Origin: Pectobacterium peruviense
Lineage (GTDB): Bacteria > Pseudomonadota > Gammaproteobacteria > Enterobacterales > Enterobacteriaceae
Direction of reading: 5' to 3'
Length of the DNA stretch: 64,000 bases
Assembly: GCF_002847345.1 (NCBI RefSeq)
Contig: NZ_LXFV01000006.1
Span: 186,001 to 250,000, forward strand
In this document: positions 50,201-59,402 of the stretch, piece after piece
How the letters are laid out: each line of letters starts with the position of its first letter
Position numbering within the stretch: the stretch's first letter is position 1
The notes under the pieces: model-generated
The model's input: the letters and a program-made list of their open reading frames with translations, nothing else
Databases searched by the model: none
What the model was told of the DNA's origin: nothing
Made by a program: the position numbers and the translations under genes

Positions 50201-52377
50201 TGCGTGCGGCTGGCGTTAATTTCTATGATGTCGTATGCGCATTAGGGTTAATCGCACCGCAGCATGAATTCGGTACGGAAGCCGCGGGCGTCATCACAGA
50301 AGTCGGGACGAATGTTAAAGACTTCAACATTGGCGATCGCGTGATGGTGCTGACTGAAGGCGCTTTCGGGCCAACGGTAATCGCCAACCGGGCGACAACT
50401 TTCCGTCTTCCTGACGACTGGACTTTCGCGCAAGCCGCCGGTATCCCCATCGCCTTTCTTACCTCCTACTATGCGTTGACGCAGCTCGCTGCGCTGCGTC
50501 AGGGCGAACGCGTGCTGATTCACGCGGCGGCAGGGGGTGTCGGCCAAGCCGCTATTCAATTGGCGCACCACCTGGGGGCGGAAGTGTTTGCCACCGCACA
50601 TCCAGATAAATGGCCAGTCCTCCGCCAGCTCGGTATCGCCGACGATCACATCGCCAGTTCACGCAACCTTAAGTTCACCGGGCAATTCCGTCCGTTACTG
50701 AGTGATAAAGGGATTGATGTGGTGCTCAACTCGCTTACCGGAGAATTTATCGATGCCTCTATGTCGCTAATGGCTTCAGGGGGACGCTTTGTCGAACTGG
50801 GTAAAACCGATATTCGCGAGGATTTCCCTACGGATCTGAGTTATCACTACCTTGATCGACCGGACAAGGATCCTGAACTAACCACGGAGATGATTACCAC
50901 GCTGTTATCGTTAATGCACGCGGGGTCACTCGCCCCCTTGCCGATTACCGCCTTTGATATCAGAGAAGCGGTATCCGCATTCCGGTTGATGCAACAAGGC
51001 CGTCATACCGGTAAAGTGGTGTTGACGTTTCCCCAGAAACTCAATCCCGACGGTACGGTGTTAATTACCGGGGGGACGGGAACGCTGGCTGGGCTACTCG
51101 CACGGCATCTGGTGACGTCACATCAGAGCAAAAACCTGGTATTGGCCAGCCGTCGCGGCTCACGCGCCGATGGTGCGGCACAATTGCAAGCAGAACTGGA
51201 AAGCGCAGGGGCTACAGTTAAGATCGTCGCCTGTGATACCACCGACTCTCAGGCGTTGGATAAACTACTCGCAGCGATTCCAGCCACACATCCGCTAACC
51301 GGCGTGTTCCATACCGCTGGCGTACTGGCCGACGCCACCATCGCCAACCTGACAGCGGAAAGCCTCGATACAGTATTTTCACCCAAAATCGACGCAGTTT
51401 GGCATTTGCACCATAAAACCCGCACACATGATCTCGCGGCTTTCGTTCTCTACTCATCCAGCGCGGGAACGCTGGGTAGTCCGGGGCAAGGCAACTACTC
51501 TGCTGCGAACAACGCGCTGGACGCATTGGCACATAACCGCCGTCAGCAGGGTTTGAGTGCCACGTCCCTTGCCTGGGGCTGGTGGCAGCCGGTCACCGGG
51601 CTATCGAGCCGGCTCAGCGATACCGACAACGCGCGGATCGCGCGAACGGGTCTGGCGCCTATCACACCAGAACATGGGAATGCGATGATCGACGCATCGC
51701 TGGCATTACCTTATGCGGTTTATACCGCAGCGCCGTTGAACGCGCAGATGTTGCGTAAAAATGCACAGTCAGGGCGCCTTCATCCGTTATTTGAACGGTT
51801 GGCGGGTCCCGTAAGCGCGCGTAGGTCGTCATCAGACGGAGAAAAGATGCCCGACCTACGAAAATCGCTATCCACGCTGGAACCCACAGCTCGACTAAAA
51901 CAGTTACAGGCCGCCATCACCGATAACATCGCGAGCATACTTGGCCTTGATAACGGTTCGCTTCTTGCGCCCGAACAGCCATTTAAAGAGAGCGGAATCG
52001 ACTCGCTCATGGCGCTGGAGTTACGTAACCGTCTGGCGGCAGTTTCCGGCCTGCGTCTACCGGCAACCCTGACGTATGACTACCCGACCCCTGTCGCGCT
52101 AGCGGAATATCTCGATGTGGAACTGTTCGCTGGGCAGGAAGCGACGAACAACGGAGCGATGACGGAAGAGGATGAATCGCATTTACGCGAGCATATTGCC
52201 AGTATTCCGCTTGCCAGCCTACGCGATGCTGGCTTGCTGGATAAATTACTTCAGATAGCAAACGGTATCGGACCCGTGGAGGACGCGTTGAAAAAGCCTC
52301 AGGTTACCGCTATTGAGTCCGCAAGTCTGGATGAGCTGGTGTCTATGGCTCTGTCTGACAAGGAGAACATACTATGA
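44248..52377 (+). CDS. cfa6: Modular polyketide synthase Cfa6 (AT-ACP-KS-AT-DH-ER-KR-ACP)
   Basis: Cfa6 (2709 aa) loads the cyclopentenone starter and does the first extension. Domains by eye: loading AT (90-400; GHSVG, Ser180), ACP (470-545; GFTSL, Ser506), KS (565-990; Cys737, His872, His912), AT (1099-1420; GHSQG, Ser1191), DH (1460-1750; HAATGVALVP, His1496; Asp1665), ER (1950-2260; AAAGGVGQ), KR (2268-2450; TGGTGTLAG; Ser2404, Tyr2417, Asn2421) and ACP (2545-2625; GIDSL, Ser2586). Both ATs carry VAGH (281-284, 1291-1294), an XAGH type linked to ethylmalonyl. The frame opens at 44149, but ATG 44248 follows AGGAG. Confidence 0.93.
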   Translation: MDALNLPLILSGESASALASVAEHWRTKIEFLSDAELTTFCLHQFAIPHAEIRSAIFATDKAGLIKGLTSLSQGRAARNVLTGNAAAGGNPVLVFSGQGPLWPGMTSELLNALPAYRQSADKSGTLFQDNLNWNPADALAAGEPFSRLKQIQPIQFTISSALADAWRAFGIREAAVVGHSVGEASAAYSSGYLSLEDATKLVTLWGKALSNIEGQGAMVSVAASVEDVTPLLKEWDGRLAIAAINSNKSVTLSGGTADTEALLNKLTKAGFWAWKVPGGEVAGHSPQVDRLKTEVIAHAPHDILSSAHAAYYSSVSGVRYSNEDFQPDYWYRILREPVLFENSIRALINDGHRLFIEVSPHPVLTSIIEEHLREAGVKGAAISTLDRRKNDREGFLQSLTHAFINGASVDWASVFNQLLPEHAEHYRTALAYANETAPIANEPSSLSANAFNTALDDNIDRLALQDRSPSEQYDILLELVSREISALLGETFSSDMQAFRDIGFTSLTVVEFSRGLSVATGIELPSTLVYDHPTPRALSEYLRQALGLSSSDDEQETLETRNHDEPIAIIGMACRYPGSVNSPEALWDLLVNERDAIGDYPSDRGWNITKLYDPEPGRLGKISTRTSGFLYDAPLFDAGFFGISPREALTLEPQQRLLLEVSWEAIERAGIEPSSLYGSNTGIYAGIMATEYGSQIQHASEDVSGYGYMGTATCVASGRVAYSLGLHGPAVTIDTACSSSLVAIHTACEALRSNDCKLALAGGITIMPTPGVLIDFSQQRVLAPDGRCKAFSASADGVGLSEGIGMLLLEPLSQAQANGHTVLGVIRGSAVNQDGASNGLTAPNGSAQQQVIRHALANAGLTPQDVDVVEAHGTGTRLGDPIEANALMATYGRHRSAEQPLLLGSIKSNIGHTQAAAGVAGLIKMLMAFRHNMLPRSLHITEPSHEVDWSSGAIQLLSASRPWPQVDRPYRAAISSFGVSGTNSHLIVEQPPVSVSNGHMQTEAVTVPQEMLWPIAAKTDTALRKKAAQLREYLANQQAIDPINVGYSLGISRSQFPYRAAVRGQSKEALLKGLQSLENGQDHPTLTVGASPASESGKLLFIFPGQGSQWPEMGMELYNAFSVYRQAIDEVDDALRAYVDWSLIDVLRGSPDTPPLDRVDVVQPALFAVMTALARLWQSFGFTPHAVVGHSQGEIAAAYIAGALSLQDAIRIVALRSRLMLSQSGHGAMATLGLSEEQTRALLTPDDGEITLAVFNSPSATVVSGAATSIEALLRRCKKERIRAKRIAVDVAGHSPQLDTLRPILMELFSGLKPSATRIPFYSTVDGHAPDMPLDGTTLNAKYWCDNLCCPVRFFDTISALNKMGKVAFLECSPHAVLLPALEETTDSTATIVGSMQRNKPAIECLTQAMAQLYVNGHNLNWRALHPTANLVDIPTYPFEHRHYWLTPPAASNVATVGQRPTEHALLSAIIDLPDDEGMLLTGRIGLASQPWLADHAATGVALVPGTAYLDMVRYAALLTDYQKIEEVVIQTPLVLPEQGELDLQLRVGRPDDRGQRTVTIHARHHSDEENAPPEWTLYANALLQRDASKQVQRPFDNADWPPAGSEPLDLAHLHQRLSAAGYEYGSAFKGLSAAWRNGDSLYAEASLPEELSTNGHLLHPALLDTVLHTIALPDGANDDATTLRLPFALSGVTIADKQPRQLRARLHLKTQDNISLIATDETGETVVSIETLSLRETTRDNLRNQLRIQPEYDLLRTTWSPLPSASKAKDVSSTASWALLDTEASPLDITARYDSLSALNAALASSTAPTVLVWPLPGNNPAQTDDVPLTTRALCEQVINHLQPWLADESMANTTLLVITRHATEHGSHERLDVAQSSAWALLHSAQNENPGRIVLLDTDRPLIDTALLSAALASDRPQLALRQGQLLIPHLTRTVKTGLLTPPTDSTLWRLDIADAGNLDNLVLKPAPEAGTPLGKEQIRLSVRAAGVNFYDVVCALGLIAPQHEFGTEAAGVITEVGTNVKDFNIGDRVMVLTEGAFGPTVIANRATTFRLPDDWTFAQAAGIPIAFLTSYYALTQLAALRQGERVLIHAAAGGVGQAAIQLAHHLGAEVFATAHPDKWPVLRQLGIADDHIASSRNLKFTGQFRPLLSDKGIDVVLNSLTGEFIDASMSLMASGGRFVELGKTDIREDFPTDLSYHYLDRPDKDPELTTEMITTLLSLMHAGSLAPLPITAFDIREAVSAFRLMQQGRHTGKVVLTFPQKLNPDGTVLITGGTGTLAGLLARHLVTSHQSKNLVLASRRGSRADGAAQLQAELESAGATVKIVACDTTDSQALDKLLAAIPATHPLTGVFHTAGVLADATIANLTAESLDTVFSPKIDAVWHLHHKTRTHDLAAFVLYSSSAGTLGSPGQGNYSAANNALDALAHNRRQQGLSATSLAWGWWQPVTGLSSRLSDTDNARIARTGLAPITPEHGNAMIDASLALPYAVYTAAPLNAQMLRKNAQSGRLHPLFERLAGPVSARRSSSDGEKMPDLRKSLSTLEPTARLKQLQAAITDNIASILGLDNGSLLAPEQPFKESGIDSLMALELRNRLAAVSGLRLPATLTYDYPTPVALAEYLDVELFAGQEATNNGAMTEEDESHLREHIASIPLASLRDAGLLDKLLQIANGIGPVEDALKKPQVTAIESASLDELVSMALSDKENIL

Positions 52378-55300
52378 CGCACCCAAAAGAGAGCCACACC
52401 GCGAAAAATACCACCGCGGGCGAAGGAGCTGCCGATCCGCGTCTGGTTGAAGCGTTACGCCACAGCCTGTTGCTGAACGAACAGTTGAAACAGCGTAATC
52501 AGGATTTGGCGCATGCGGCGCATGAACCTATCGCCATTGTTTCAATGGGCTGTCGTTTACCCGGAGGCATTCATTCTCCCGAACAGCTTTGGCAACAGTT
52601 GTCCAATGACGAGGACGCCATCGGCCCCTTCCCTGCCGATAGGGGATGGAACGTGAAGACGCTCTTTGAACAAAACCCGGCACTCAGCGCCGTCGCCAAG
52701 GCTTGGAAAGGCGGGTTTCTGGAGGATGCAGCAGGCTTCGACGCTGGCTTCTTTAAGATATCCGATCGTGAGGCATTGGCCATGGATCCTCAGCAACGCA
52801 TACTGCTGGAGGTGAGTTGGGAAATTCTTGAGCGTGCTGGTATCGTTCCCTCCACGCTAAAAAACAGTCAGACCGGCGTCTTTATTGGCGCCACGCACAA
52901 CGGCTATCTCAGCGATATCGAGCGGCGCAACCCCGCCGCCGATGGTTATCGCTTACAAGGCAGCCTGAGCAGCATCAGTTCCGGGCGCATCGCTTACGCA
53001 TTGGGACTTAACGGTCCGGCTATCACGGTAGATACAGCCTGCTCTGCGTCTCTCACTGCGATCCATCAAGCCATTCGCTCACTGAAGAGCGGCGAGTGTT
53101 CGCTTGCTATCGCAGGCGGAGCAACGATTATGGCTTCTCCAGAGGTCTTTGCCGAGTTCACCCGTCAAGGCGGTCTTGCCGCAGACGGAAGATGTAAAGC
53201 CTTTTCTGACCATGCCAACGGAACGGGGTTTTCTGAAGGCGTTGGGCTTATTTTGCTGGAGAAACTCTCCGATGCATTACAAGCGGGTCACAGCGTACTC
53301 GCCGTGATTAGAGGGAGCGCAATTAATCAGGATGGTGCCAGCAACGGGCTGACTGCGCCAAACGGCCCTGCGCAGGAACAGGTCATCCGTCAGGCGCTGA
53401 ATAATGCGGAGCTGACCTTTTCCGATATTGATGTCGTAGAAGCGCACGGCACCGGCACCACGCTTGGCGACCCTATTGAAGCACATGCACTGCTCAACAC
53501 CTATGGCAAACATCGGTCTGACGATCAACCGCTATGGCTTGGCTCACTAAAATCCAATATCGGCCATACCCAGCTTGCCGCTGGCGTCGCCAGCGTCATC
53601 AAGATGGTGATGGCTATCAGGCACGGGCGCTTGCCCAAAACGCTGCATGCCGAGACACCGTCCGGAAAAATAGACTGGTCACGAGGCAACATTAAGTTAC
53701 TCAACACGGCACTCGACTGGCCTGATACCGGGCGTCCCAAACGCGCAGCGGTATCATCATTTGGCTTTTCCGGCACCAACGCTCACCTTATTCTCGAAGA
53801 GGCTCCGTCAATTGCGCCTCCGGTGCAAGAAGCCGCACCTGCAAGGACTTTCCCCGTGCCTGGCATCGCGCTACCGTTGTCTGCGGCCTCACCAGACGGG
53901 CTGTGCGCTCAGGCCAAGCAGTTGCACGCATGGTTGACTCAGAATGCAAGCTCGATGCCCGACATCGCCTATTCGCTAGCCACCACCCGCACCCATTTTG
54001 ACTATCGTGCCGTGATTACCGCAGAAGACAGTAACAATGCGCTTATCGCACTGGAGGCATTGGCCGCCAATCGCTACGCTCCCGGCATCATTCAAGGCGT
54101 CCGTTCTCCGTCAGGCAACGTCGCTTTCCTTTTTACGGGGCAAGGTGCACAGTGGCCGACAATGGGACAAGGGCTATACCATCAATCTCCGGTTTTCGCT
54201 CACACGTTCGACGACGTCTGCCAGCATCTCGATCCGCTGCTGTCGCAACCCCTTAAAACCGTCATGTTCGCCGAACAGAACAGTACCGACGCGCTGCTGC
54301 TGGATCGTACCGATTTTACCCAGGCGGCGTTATTCGCGTTCGAAGTCGCGCTGTGCCGGACTGTCATGCATCTCGGCGTACAGCCAGATGTACTGATCGG
54401 CCACTCCATTGGCGAGATCGCCGCCGCGCATATCGCTGGCATATTCAGTCTGGCCGATGCCGCGATATTTGTTGCAACGCGTGGGCGGCTGATGGAGTCC
54501 ATCGCTGCCGATGGTACGATGGTTGCTATTGAAGCAAGTGAGGCGGAGATTTTGCCGTCGTTGCAGAAATATAAAGAATGCATTGCGATCGCCGCGATTA
54601 ATTCGCCGTCTTCTGTAGTGATATCCGGTGACACCGACAAGGTGCTGAGCCTTGCAGAAGAGTGGCGCGCACGCGGCTACCGTACACATCGCTTAAGAAC
54701 CAGCCACGCCTTTCACTCGCCCCATATTGATGGCATCGTTGATACCTTACGCCGTACCCTGTCAACGCTGTCATTTCAGGCTCCCGCCATTCCAATTGTT
54801 TCAACGGTGACCGGTCAACGGCTGACCAATGAACAGGCCTGTTCCGTTGAGTATTGGACAAATCAAGCCCGCTGTGCGGTGCGATTCGACGCTGCCATAC
54901 AATGGCTTGAGACACACAATATCGTTGTCGCGTTGGAGGTCGGCCCTGACGGCGTACTGACGGCTTTGGGTCGAGCCAGTATAGTCGGCGAATCCAACGG
55001 TGTTCCCAGCGCAGCGTGGATTGCTCCCTTGCGTAAAGGGCGGGATGAGTTACGTCCCTTCTTTGCCGCTCTGGCCAAATTGTACGCACAAGGGCAACCA
55101 CTGGACTGGAGGAAACTGCTCGTTCAGACACCGATCGTACCGCTACCTACCTATCCCTTCCAGCACCGTCGCTATTGGTTGCAAGCGCCACAGACACGCC
55201 CAACCTTAAATGGTGGATTTTTTGCGGTTAATCATCCTTTTTTACATACAGGGATCGATAGCGCTGCTCAGCAAAGCTGGATTTTTACCGGACAATTAGA

Positions 55301-58300
55301 CGCAGCCAGACACCCTTGGATACTGGAGCACCGGGTCGCCGACATCCCCGCAGGCGCGGGGACGATGACCGCAGAGATGATACTGTCTATCGGGGAGCAG
55401 TTTGGGTGCCAGCGTCTTGACGATCTCTTCCTGCACGCGATTTTGCCTCTGAATGAGTGTATTCCCACGTCCATCCAACTCCATGTCAGCCCACCAGAAG
55501 CGGATGGCGGTAGAACGGTGGAAGCCTATTTTCATCAGCCTGGCGATCCAGAACCGCGTGAGTATCAGATGGCTCCCTGGAAACGCTATGCCACTTGCCG
55601 TCTTGTACCAGACGGAAAGTTATCACCGGAGTGGCCGGATTTTCATAATGACAACTGGCCGCCCGCCGACGCCAAACCCGTTGATTTTACCCCGATTTAT
55701 GAACACCTCGCTGCTCAGGGTGTGATTCTAGGTAACGCGTTTCAAAGGCTCATTAATGTATGGGAGCACGAAGACGGGCTGTATATCGAAGCCACGTCGC
55801 CAGAGAGTCATGCGGAACTGGGAGAGGATTTCATTCTGCACCCGACCCTGCTAGACGCGGGAATGCAAGCAGCATTACTGGAGCAACTGAAACCAGACGA
55901 AGAAAACATTCAGCCCCGTTTACTTTTCTCCCTGAGCGGGATACGACAATACATCAGGGGTGCACAGCGTCTGCGAGGTCACCTGGTGCGAAAAACCACT
56001 GAGCCATCGACATCAGGCTACAGCGAATATGCGTTACGACTCGCGGATGATACCGGTCGAGCAGCCGCAATCATCGACTCCATAGTGCTGAAATCGTCAA
56101 ACTCACCGCGCCTTGCCCCGTCACATCCGCCGTTTTACCGTCTGGCATGGCGTGAGATTGCGCCAGACTCATCCACCACGAAGCAGAAAATTCACTGGAT
56201 TGTTCCGCAAAACAGGTTACGGGAACGCTTCTCCGGGCTCATCAAGGAGCACGATGCTTCCTGCACGTATGACGATATGCATCAAGCTCTGACGACGCTC
56301 TCACCGCAGCCAGATGAGATCGCCGTCTTCATCGCGCCAGATGGCGACGATACCCCTGAGTTTATCGATCATAACCCGACACACTGCGTACTGAATGCGC
56401 TGCAAACGTGGATCGACGAGCCACGTACCGCAGATGTCCCCCTTCTTATCGTGACGCAAGGCGCAATAGCCACCAATGATGGAGAGAATGTCCCGAATCT
56501 CGCCCAGTCCCCACTGTGGGGATTAGTGCGCACCGCACAGCTTGAATATCCGGGACGATTCTACCTGCTTGATATCAATGAGGTAGAAAACACAGCATTG
56601 TCTTCTATTCATACCGCAATTAACACGTTGTCCCATGAACCTCAACTGGCGTTACGCGAGGGTAAAATACTCACCCCGCGGCTGGTAAAAGCCGTCGGCA
56701 ATGGCGACCTTACCGATTACAACCACGCCGACCAGCCGGAAAACCCGAGCCGTAACCTTAACCCTGACGGCACCGTACTCATCACCGGCGGTACGGGCGC
56801 GCTGGGCAAAGTTATCGCGAAACATCTGGTGGAGCATCACGGCGTTCGTCACGTGCTTCTTGCCAGCCGACGCGGTAAGGGCGCTCCAGGCGCCAATGCG
56901 TTATTAAAAGACCTCGCCGAGCTTGGCGCACAGGCGACGATTGTCGCCTGTGATATCGCCAACGTGGCAGCCGTGGCCTCACTGCTTGATACTATACCGA
57001 CGGCACATCCGCTCACCGCCGTCATTCACACAGCAGGAAGTGTGGATACGGCGACGCTGAAAACAATGAGTGCAGAGCAGATAGATAACGTTTTACAGTC
57101 TAAAGCCGTTTCCGCCTGGAATCTGCATCAGCTCACGCAGCATCACGATCTTGAGGCATTCATTCTCTATTCTTCTGCGGTCAGCATTCTTGCGCAAAAA
57201 GGACAGGGAAATTACGCCGCCGCCAACGCCTTTTTGGATGCACTGGCGTACCATCGGCGACATCAGGGTCTTCCTGCGACCGCAATGGCCTGGGGTATGT
57301 GGGCCGAACGTTCGGAAATGGGAGAACAGCTTGGTGACGACGATATACAGCATATTATCGCAACAGGCCAAATCCCACTTTCTCGCTCGCAAGGCCTGGC
57401 CTTCCTGGATACCGTTGTCGGTGCACAAGTAGTGAACCATCCGCCGCTGCTGATACCTGCGCGTTTAAATCTGGAAGCGCTACGTGAGCAAGGCGATATC
57501 CCGCTATTGTCAGAGGTACTCTCTGCTCGCACAGCATCCAGAGGTAGCATCGATGCACCGCCACAGATCGCAAACATGCCGGAAAAAGAGCAACTGCCTT
57601 ATCTGCTTAACGTGCTCATTCAATACGCGGGTGAGGTGCTGAGTCATCCCGATCCGAAGTCCATAAGAAGCGACGTGGAATTCATTACACTGGGATTCGA
57701 CTCTCTTACCTCGGTGGAAATGGGAAGCCGATTATCACAAACATTTGGGGTTCGCATTCCCGCCACGGCAATTTTTGACCATTCGACGCCGCAAGCGCTG
57801 GCGCAATTCTTACTGAATATTCTGACCGAGGAAACGCACGCTACCGCAGCAGAGGCACACATTGACATAAAAAAAGACGCCGACAGGTTCTACCACCTGC
57901 TACGGCAAGCTGTGCAACAAAACATGACGCAGGAAGGACTTAGCGTGCTGGCCGGCGCGGCGCGCCTACGCGAGCATTTCTCGCACCAACAGCACGAACA
58001 GCACGCGCCAGAGACAGTGTGGCTGCGTAACGATCGGGAAAAACCGCTGCTGGTTTGCCTTAACTCATTCATTCCCGCCACAGCAAATTTAACCTATCAG
58101 CGCTTAAGTTCAGCCTTGAGCGATCGGTACAGCATACTGACCGTACCGTTGCCGGGATATCATGGCGAGCCCTTGCCTGGCACAGACTACGCGGCGGCGG
58201 CGGCACTGGCAACGGCAATAGAGAGAGGCACATCAGGGCGCGATTTTACGCTGGTAGGCTTCTCAACTGGCGGGCTCGTCGCGCATGCCGCAGCTCACCA

Positions 58301-58760
58301 GTTGGAGGCTCGCGGCCGACAACCTAAAGCTGTGGTATTAATCGACAGCTTTCCGCCATCAGCCATGAATGAAGCCACAATGGGCGATGTACTGCGCACA
58401 TGGTTTGCAGCCAAAGGCGAATTCTGGTCGGATGAGGACCCCTCAGTCATGGCGATGGCCTGGTATCTCGAATTATTCGGCAGGCAGTGGACACCCTCTC
58501 ATTTGAAAACACCAACGCTGCTGCTTCAGGCCAAAGATTATCCAGCGTCCGCACAACCGGAACGTTGGGCGAATGAATGGCCAAATTTGGTGAAAAGCAT
58601 CATCACGCCGGGGAGCCATTTTGAACTGCTGACAGAATATGTCGCTCATACGGCAAAAAACTTATCTGATTTACTTGGTGAAACAGAAAAAAAAACGATC
58701 CGAAAGAGGAGCTATTCCGCAAGAAAAAATCGAAAAACTGAATATATTAAAAATGAATAA
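52374..58760 (+). CDS. cfa7: Modular polyketide synthase Cfa7 (KS-AT-DH-KR-ACP-TE)
   Basis: Cfa7 (2128 aa) performs the second extension and releases coronafacic acid. A short coiled docking helix (residues 25-48) precedes KS (51-475; Cys223, His358, His398), AT (583-890; GHSIG, Ser678; HAFH 778-781, the malonyl type), DH (950-1240; His986, Asp1161), KR (1463-1640; TGGTGALG; Tyr1614), ACP (1735-1820; GFDSL, Ser1777) and TE (1880-2100; GFSTG, Ser1964; His2082). The DH motif reads HRVADIPAGA, without the usual Gly and Pro of HxxxGxxxxP. The C-terminus has a lysine/arginine-rich tail. The start overlaps the cfa6 stop by 4 bp. Confidence 0.93.
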   Translation: MTHPKESHTAKNTTAGEGAADPRLVEALRHSLLLNEQLKQRNQDLAHAAHEPIAIVSMGCRLPGGIHSPEQLWQQLSNDEDAIGPFPADRGWNVKTLFEQNPALSAVAKAWKGGFLEDAAGFDAGFFKISDREALAMDPQQRILLEVSWEILERAGIVPSTLKNSQTGVFIGATHNGYLSDIERRNPAADGYRLQGSLSSISSGRIAYALGLNGPAITVDTACSASLTAIHQAIRSLKSGECSLAIAGGATIMASPEVFAEFTRQGGLAADGRCKAFSDHANGTGFSEGVGLILLEKLSDALQAGHSVLAVIRGSAINQDGASNGLTAPNGPAQEQVIRQALNNAELTFSDIDVVEAHGTGTTLGDPIEAHALLNTYGKHRSDDQPLWLGSLKSNIGHTQLAAGVASVIKMVMAIRHGRLPKTLHAETPSGKIDWSRGNIKLLNTALDWPDTGRPKRAAVSSFGFSGTNAHLILEEAPSIAPPVQEAAPARTFPVPGIALPLSAASPDGLCAQAKQLHAWLTQNASSMPDIAYSLATTRTHFDYRAVITAEDSNNALIALEALAANRYAPGIIQGVRSPSGNVAFLFTGQGAQWPTMGQGLYHQSPVFAHTFDDVCQHLDPLLSQPLKTVMFAEQNSTDALLLDRTDFTQAALFAFEVALCRTVMHLGVQPDVLIGHSIGEIAAAHIAGIFSLADAAIFVATRGRLMESIAADGTMVAIEASEAEILPSLQKYKECIAIAAINSPSSVVISGDTDKVLSLAEEWRARGYRTHRLRTSHAFHSPHIDGIVDTLRRTLSTLSFQAPAIPIVSTVTGQRLTNEQACSVEYWTNQARCAVRFDAAIQWLETHNIVVALEVGPDGVLTALGRASIVGESNGVPSAAWIAPLRKGRDELRPFFAALAKLYAQGQPLDWRKLLVQTPIVPLPTYPFQHRRYWLQAPQTRPTLNGGFFAVNHPFLHTGIDSAAQQSWIFTGQLDAARHPWILEHRVADIPAGAGTMTAEMILSIGEQFGCQRLDDLFLHAILPLNECIPTSIQLHVSPPEADGGRTVEAYFHQPGDPEPREYQMAPWKRYATCRLVPDGKLSPEWPDFHNDNWPPADAKPVDFTPIYEHLAAQGVILGNAFQRLINVWEHEDGLYIEATSPESHAELGEDFILHPTLLDAGMQAALLEQLKPDEENIQPRLLFSLSGIRQYIRGAQRLRGHLVRKTTEPSTSGYSEYALRLADDTGRAAAIIDSIVLKSSNSPRLAPSHPPFYRLAWREIAPDSSTTKQKIHWIVPQNRLRERFSGLIKEHDASCTYDDMHQALTTLSPQPDEIAVFIAPDGDDTPEFIDHNPTHCVLNALQTWIDEPRTADVPLLIVTQGAIATNDGENVPNLAQSPLWGLVRTAQLEYPGRFYLLDINEVENTALSSIHTAINTLSHEPQLALREGKILTPRLVKAVGNGDLTDYNHADQPENPSRNLNPDGTVLITGGTGALGKVIAKHLVEHHGVRHVLLASRRGKGAPGANALLKDLAELGAQATIVACDIANVAAVASLLDTIPTAHPLTAVIHTAGSVDTATLKTMSAEQIDNVLQSKAVSAWNLHQLTQHHDLEAFILYSSAVSILAQKGQGNYAAANAFLDALAYHRRHQGLPATAMAWGMWAERSEMGEQLGDDDIQHIIATGQIPLSRSQGLAFLDTVVGAQVVNHPPLLIPARLNLEALREQGDIPLLSEVLSARTASRGSIDAPPQIANMPEKEQLPYLLNVLIQYAGEVLSHPDPKSIRSDVEFITLGFDSLTSVEMGSRLSQTFGVRIPATAIFDHSTPQALAQFLLNILTEETHATAAEAHIDIKKDADRFYHLLRQAVQQNMTQEGLSVLAGAARLREHFSHQQHEQHAPETVWLRNDREKPLLVCLNSFIPATANLTYQRLSSALSDRYSILTVPLPGYHGEPLPGTDYAAAAALATAIERGTSGRDFTLVGFSTGGLVAHAAAHQLEARGRQPKAVVLIDSFPPSAMNEATMGDVLRTWFAAKGEFWSDEDPSVMAMAWYLELFGRQWTPSHLKTPTLLLQAKDYPASAQPERWANEWPNLVKSIITPGSHFELLTEYVAHTAKNLSDLLGETEKKTIRKRSYSARKNRKTEYIKNE

Positions 58761-58821
58761 TAAATATATTGGCGTGATAAAAAATCAGATATCGCGAGAA
58801 TCTTGATGCAGGAGAATAGTT

Positions 58822-59253
58822 ATGACTGAAAATGACCTGACTTCTCTTTTCAATAACTCGGCTTTATTTAAAGCCTTGGGATTTAACATTATTGAAATAA
58901 AGGACGATGCGGTTGTTATGGAAATAAATGACGACAACCCCTGCCATCAGGGAGGCTTTGGTGTACTCACATCTCTCGGTATTAACGGTGCAGTGATCAG
59001 CGCAGCTCTGGAGTCAGCAATAGGCCTATGTGGATTTAACGCTCTGGGTCGTGAACCCGCTGGCGTGGTTGAACTTTCTGTCAAAATTTTACGTGTGATA
59101 CGTAAAAAACCATGTCGAGTCGAGGCGCGCATCGATAATAAAAACAATAATGTCGCTTTTATTTCTGCCACGCTAATCAGCGCAAGAGGTGGTATTTGCG
59201 CAACAGGAACCGGCATTGTACTAAAGAGTAAAGCCACTGAGGCAACACTATGA
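58822..59253 (+). CDS. Hotdog-fold (PaaI-like) thioesterase in the coronafacate operon
   Basis: The 143-aa product fits a hotdog thioesterase: NDDNPCHQGGFGVLTSLGIN near residue 38 corresponds to the substrate-pocket loop and central helix, followed by AGVVELSVKILRVIRKKP and an extended strand region. It probably edits stalled acyl groups or hydrolyses an acyl-CoA in the pathway. P. syringae instead has an alpha/beta-hydrolase type II thioesterase (Cfa9) after Cfa8. Here the gene lies between cfa7 (61-nt gap) and cfa8, with GGAG upstream of the ATG. Substrate is unknown. Confidence 0.75.
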   Translation: MTENDLTSLFNNSALFKALGFNIIEIKDDAVVMEINDDNPCHQGGFGVLTSLGINGAVISAALESAIGLCGFNALGREPAGVVELSVKILRVIRKKPCRVEARIDNKNNNVAFISATLISARGGICATGTGIVLKSKATEATL

Positions 59254-59402
59254 AAATTACTAGTTAAAGCGTAGCAGAACGATTTTTATTTATACGTGTT
59301 AGTGGAACGCCAGTCATGGCGTTTCACGAATGAGTAATGCCACCAACGCGATCTGATATAAAGCAGATTGATAGATTTATTCGTTTCGACAAGGAGTTCA
59401 AC

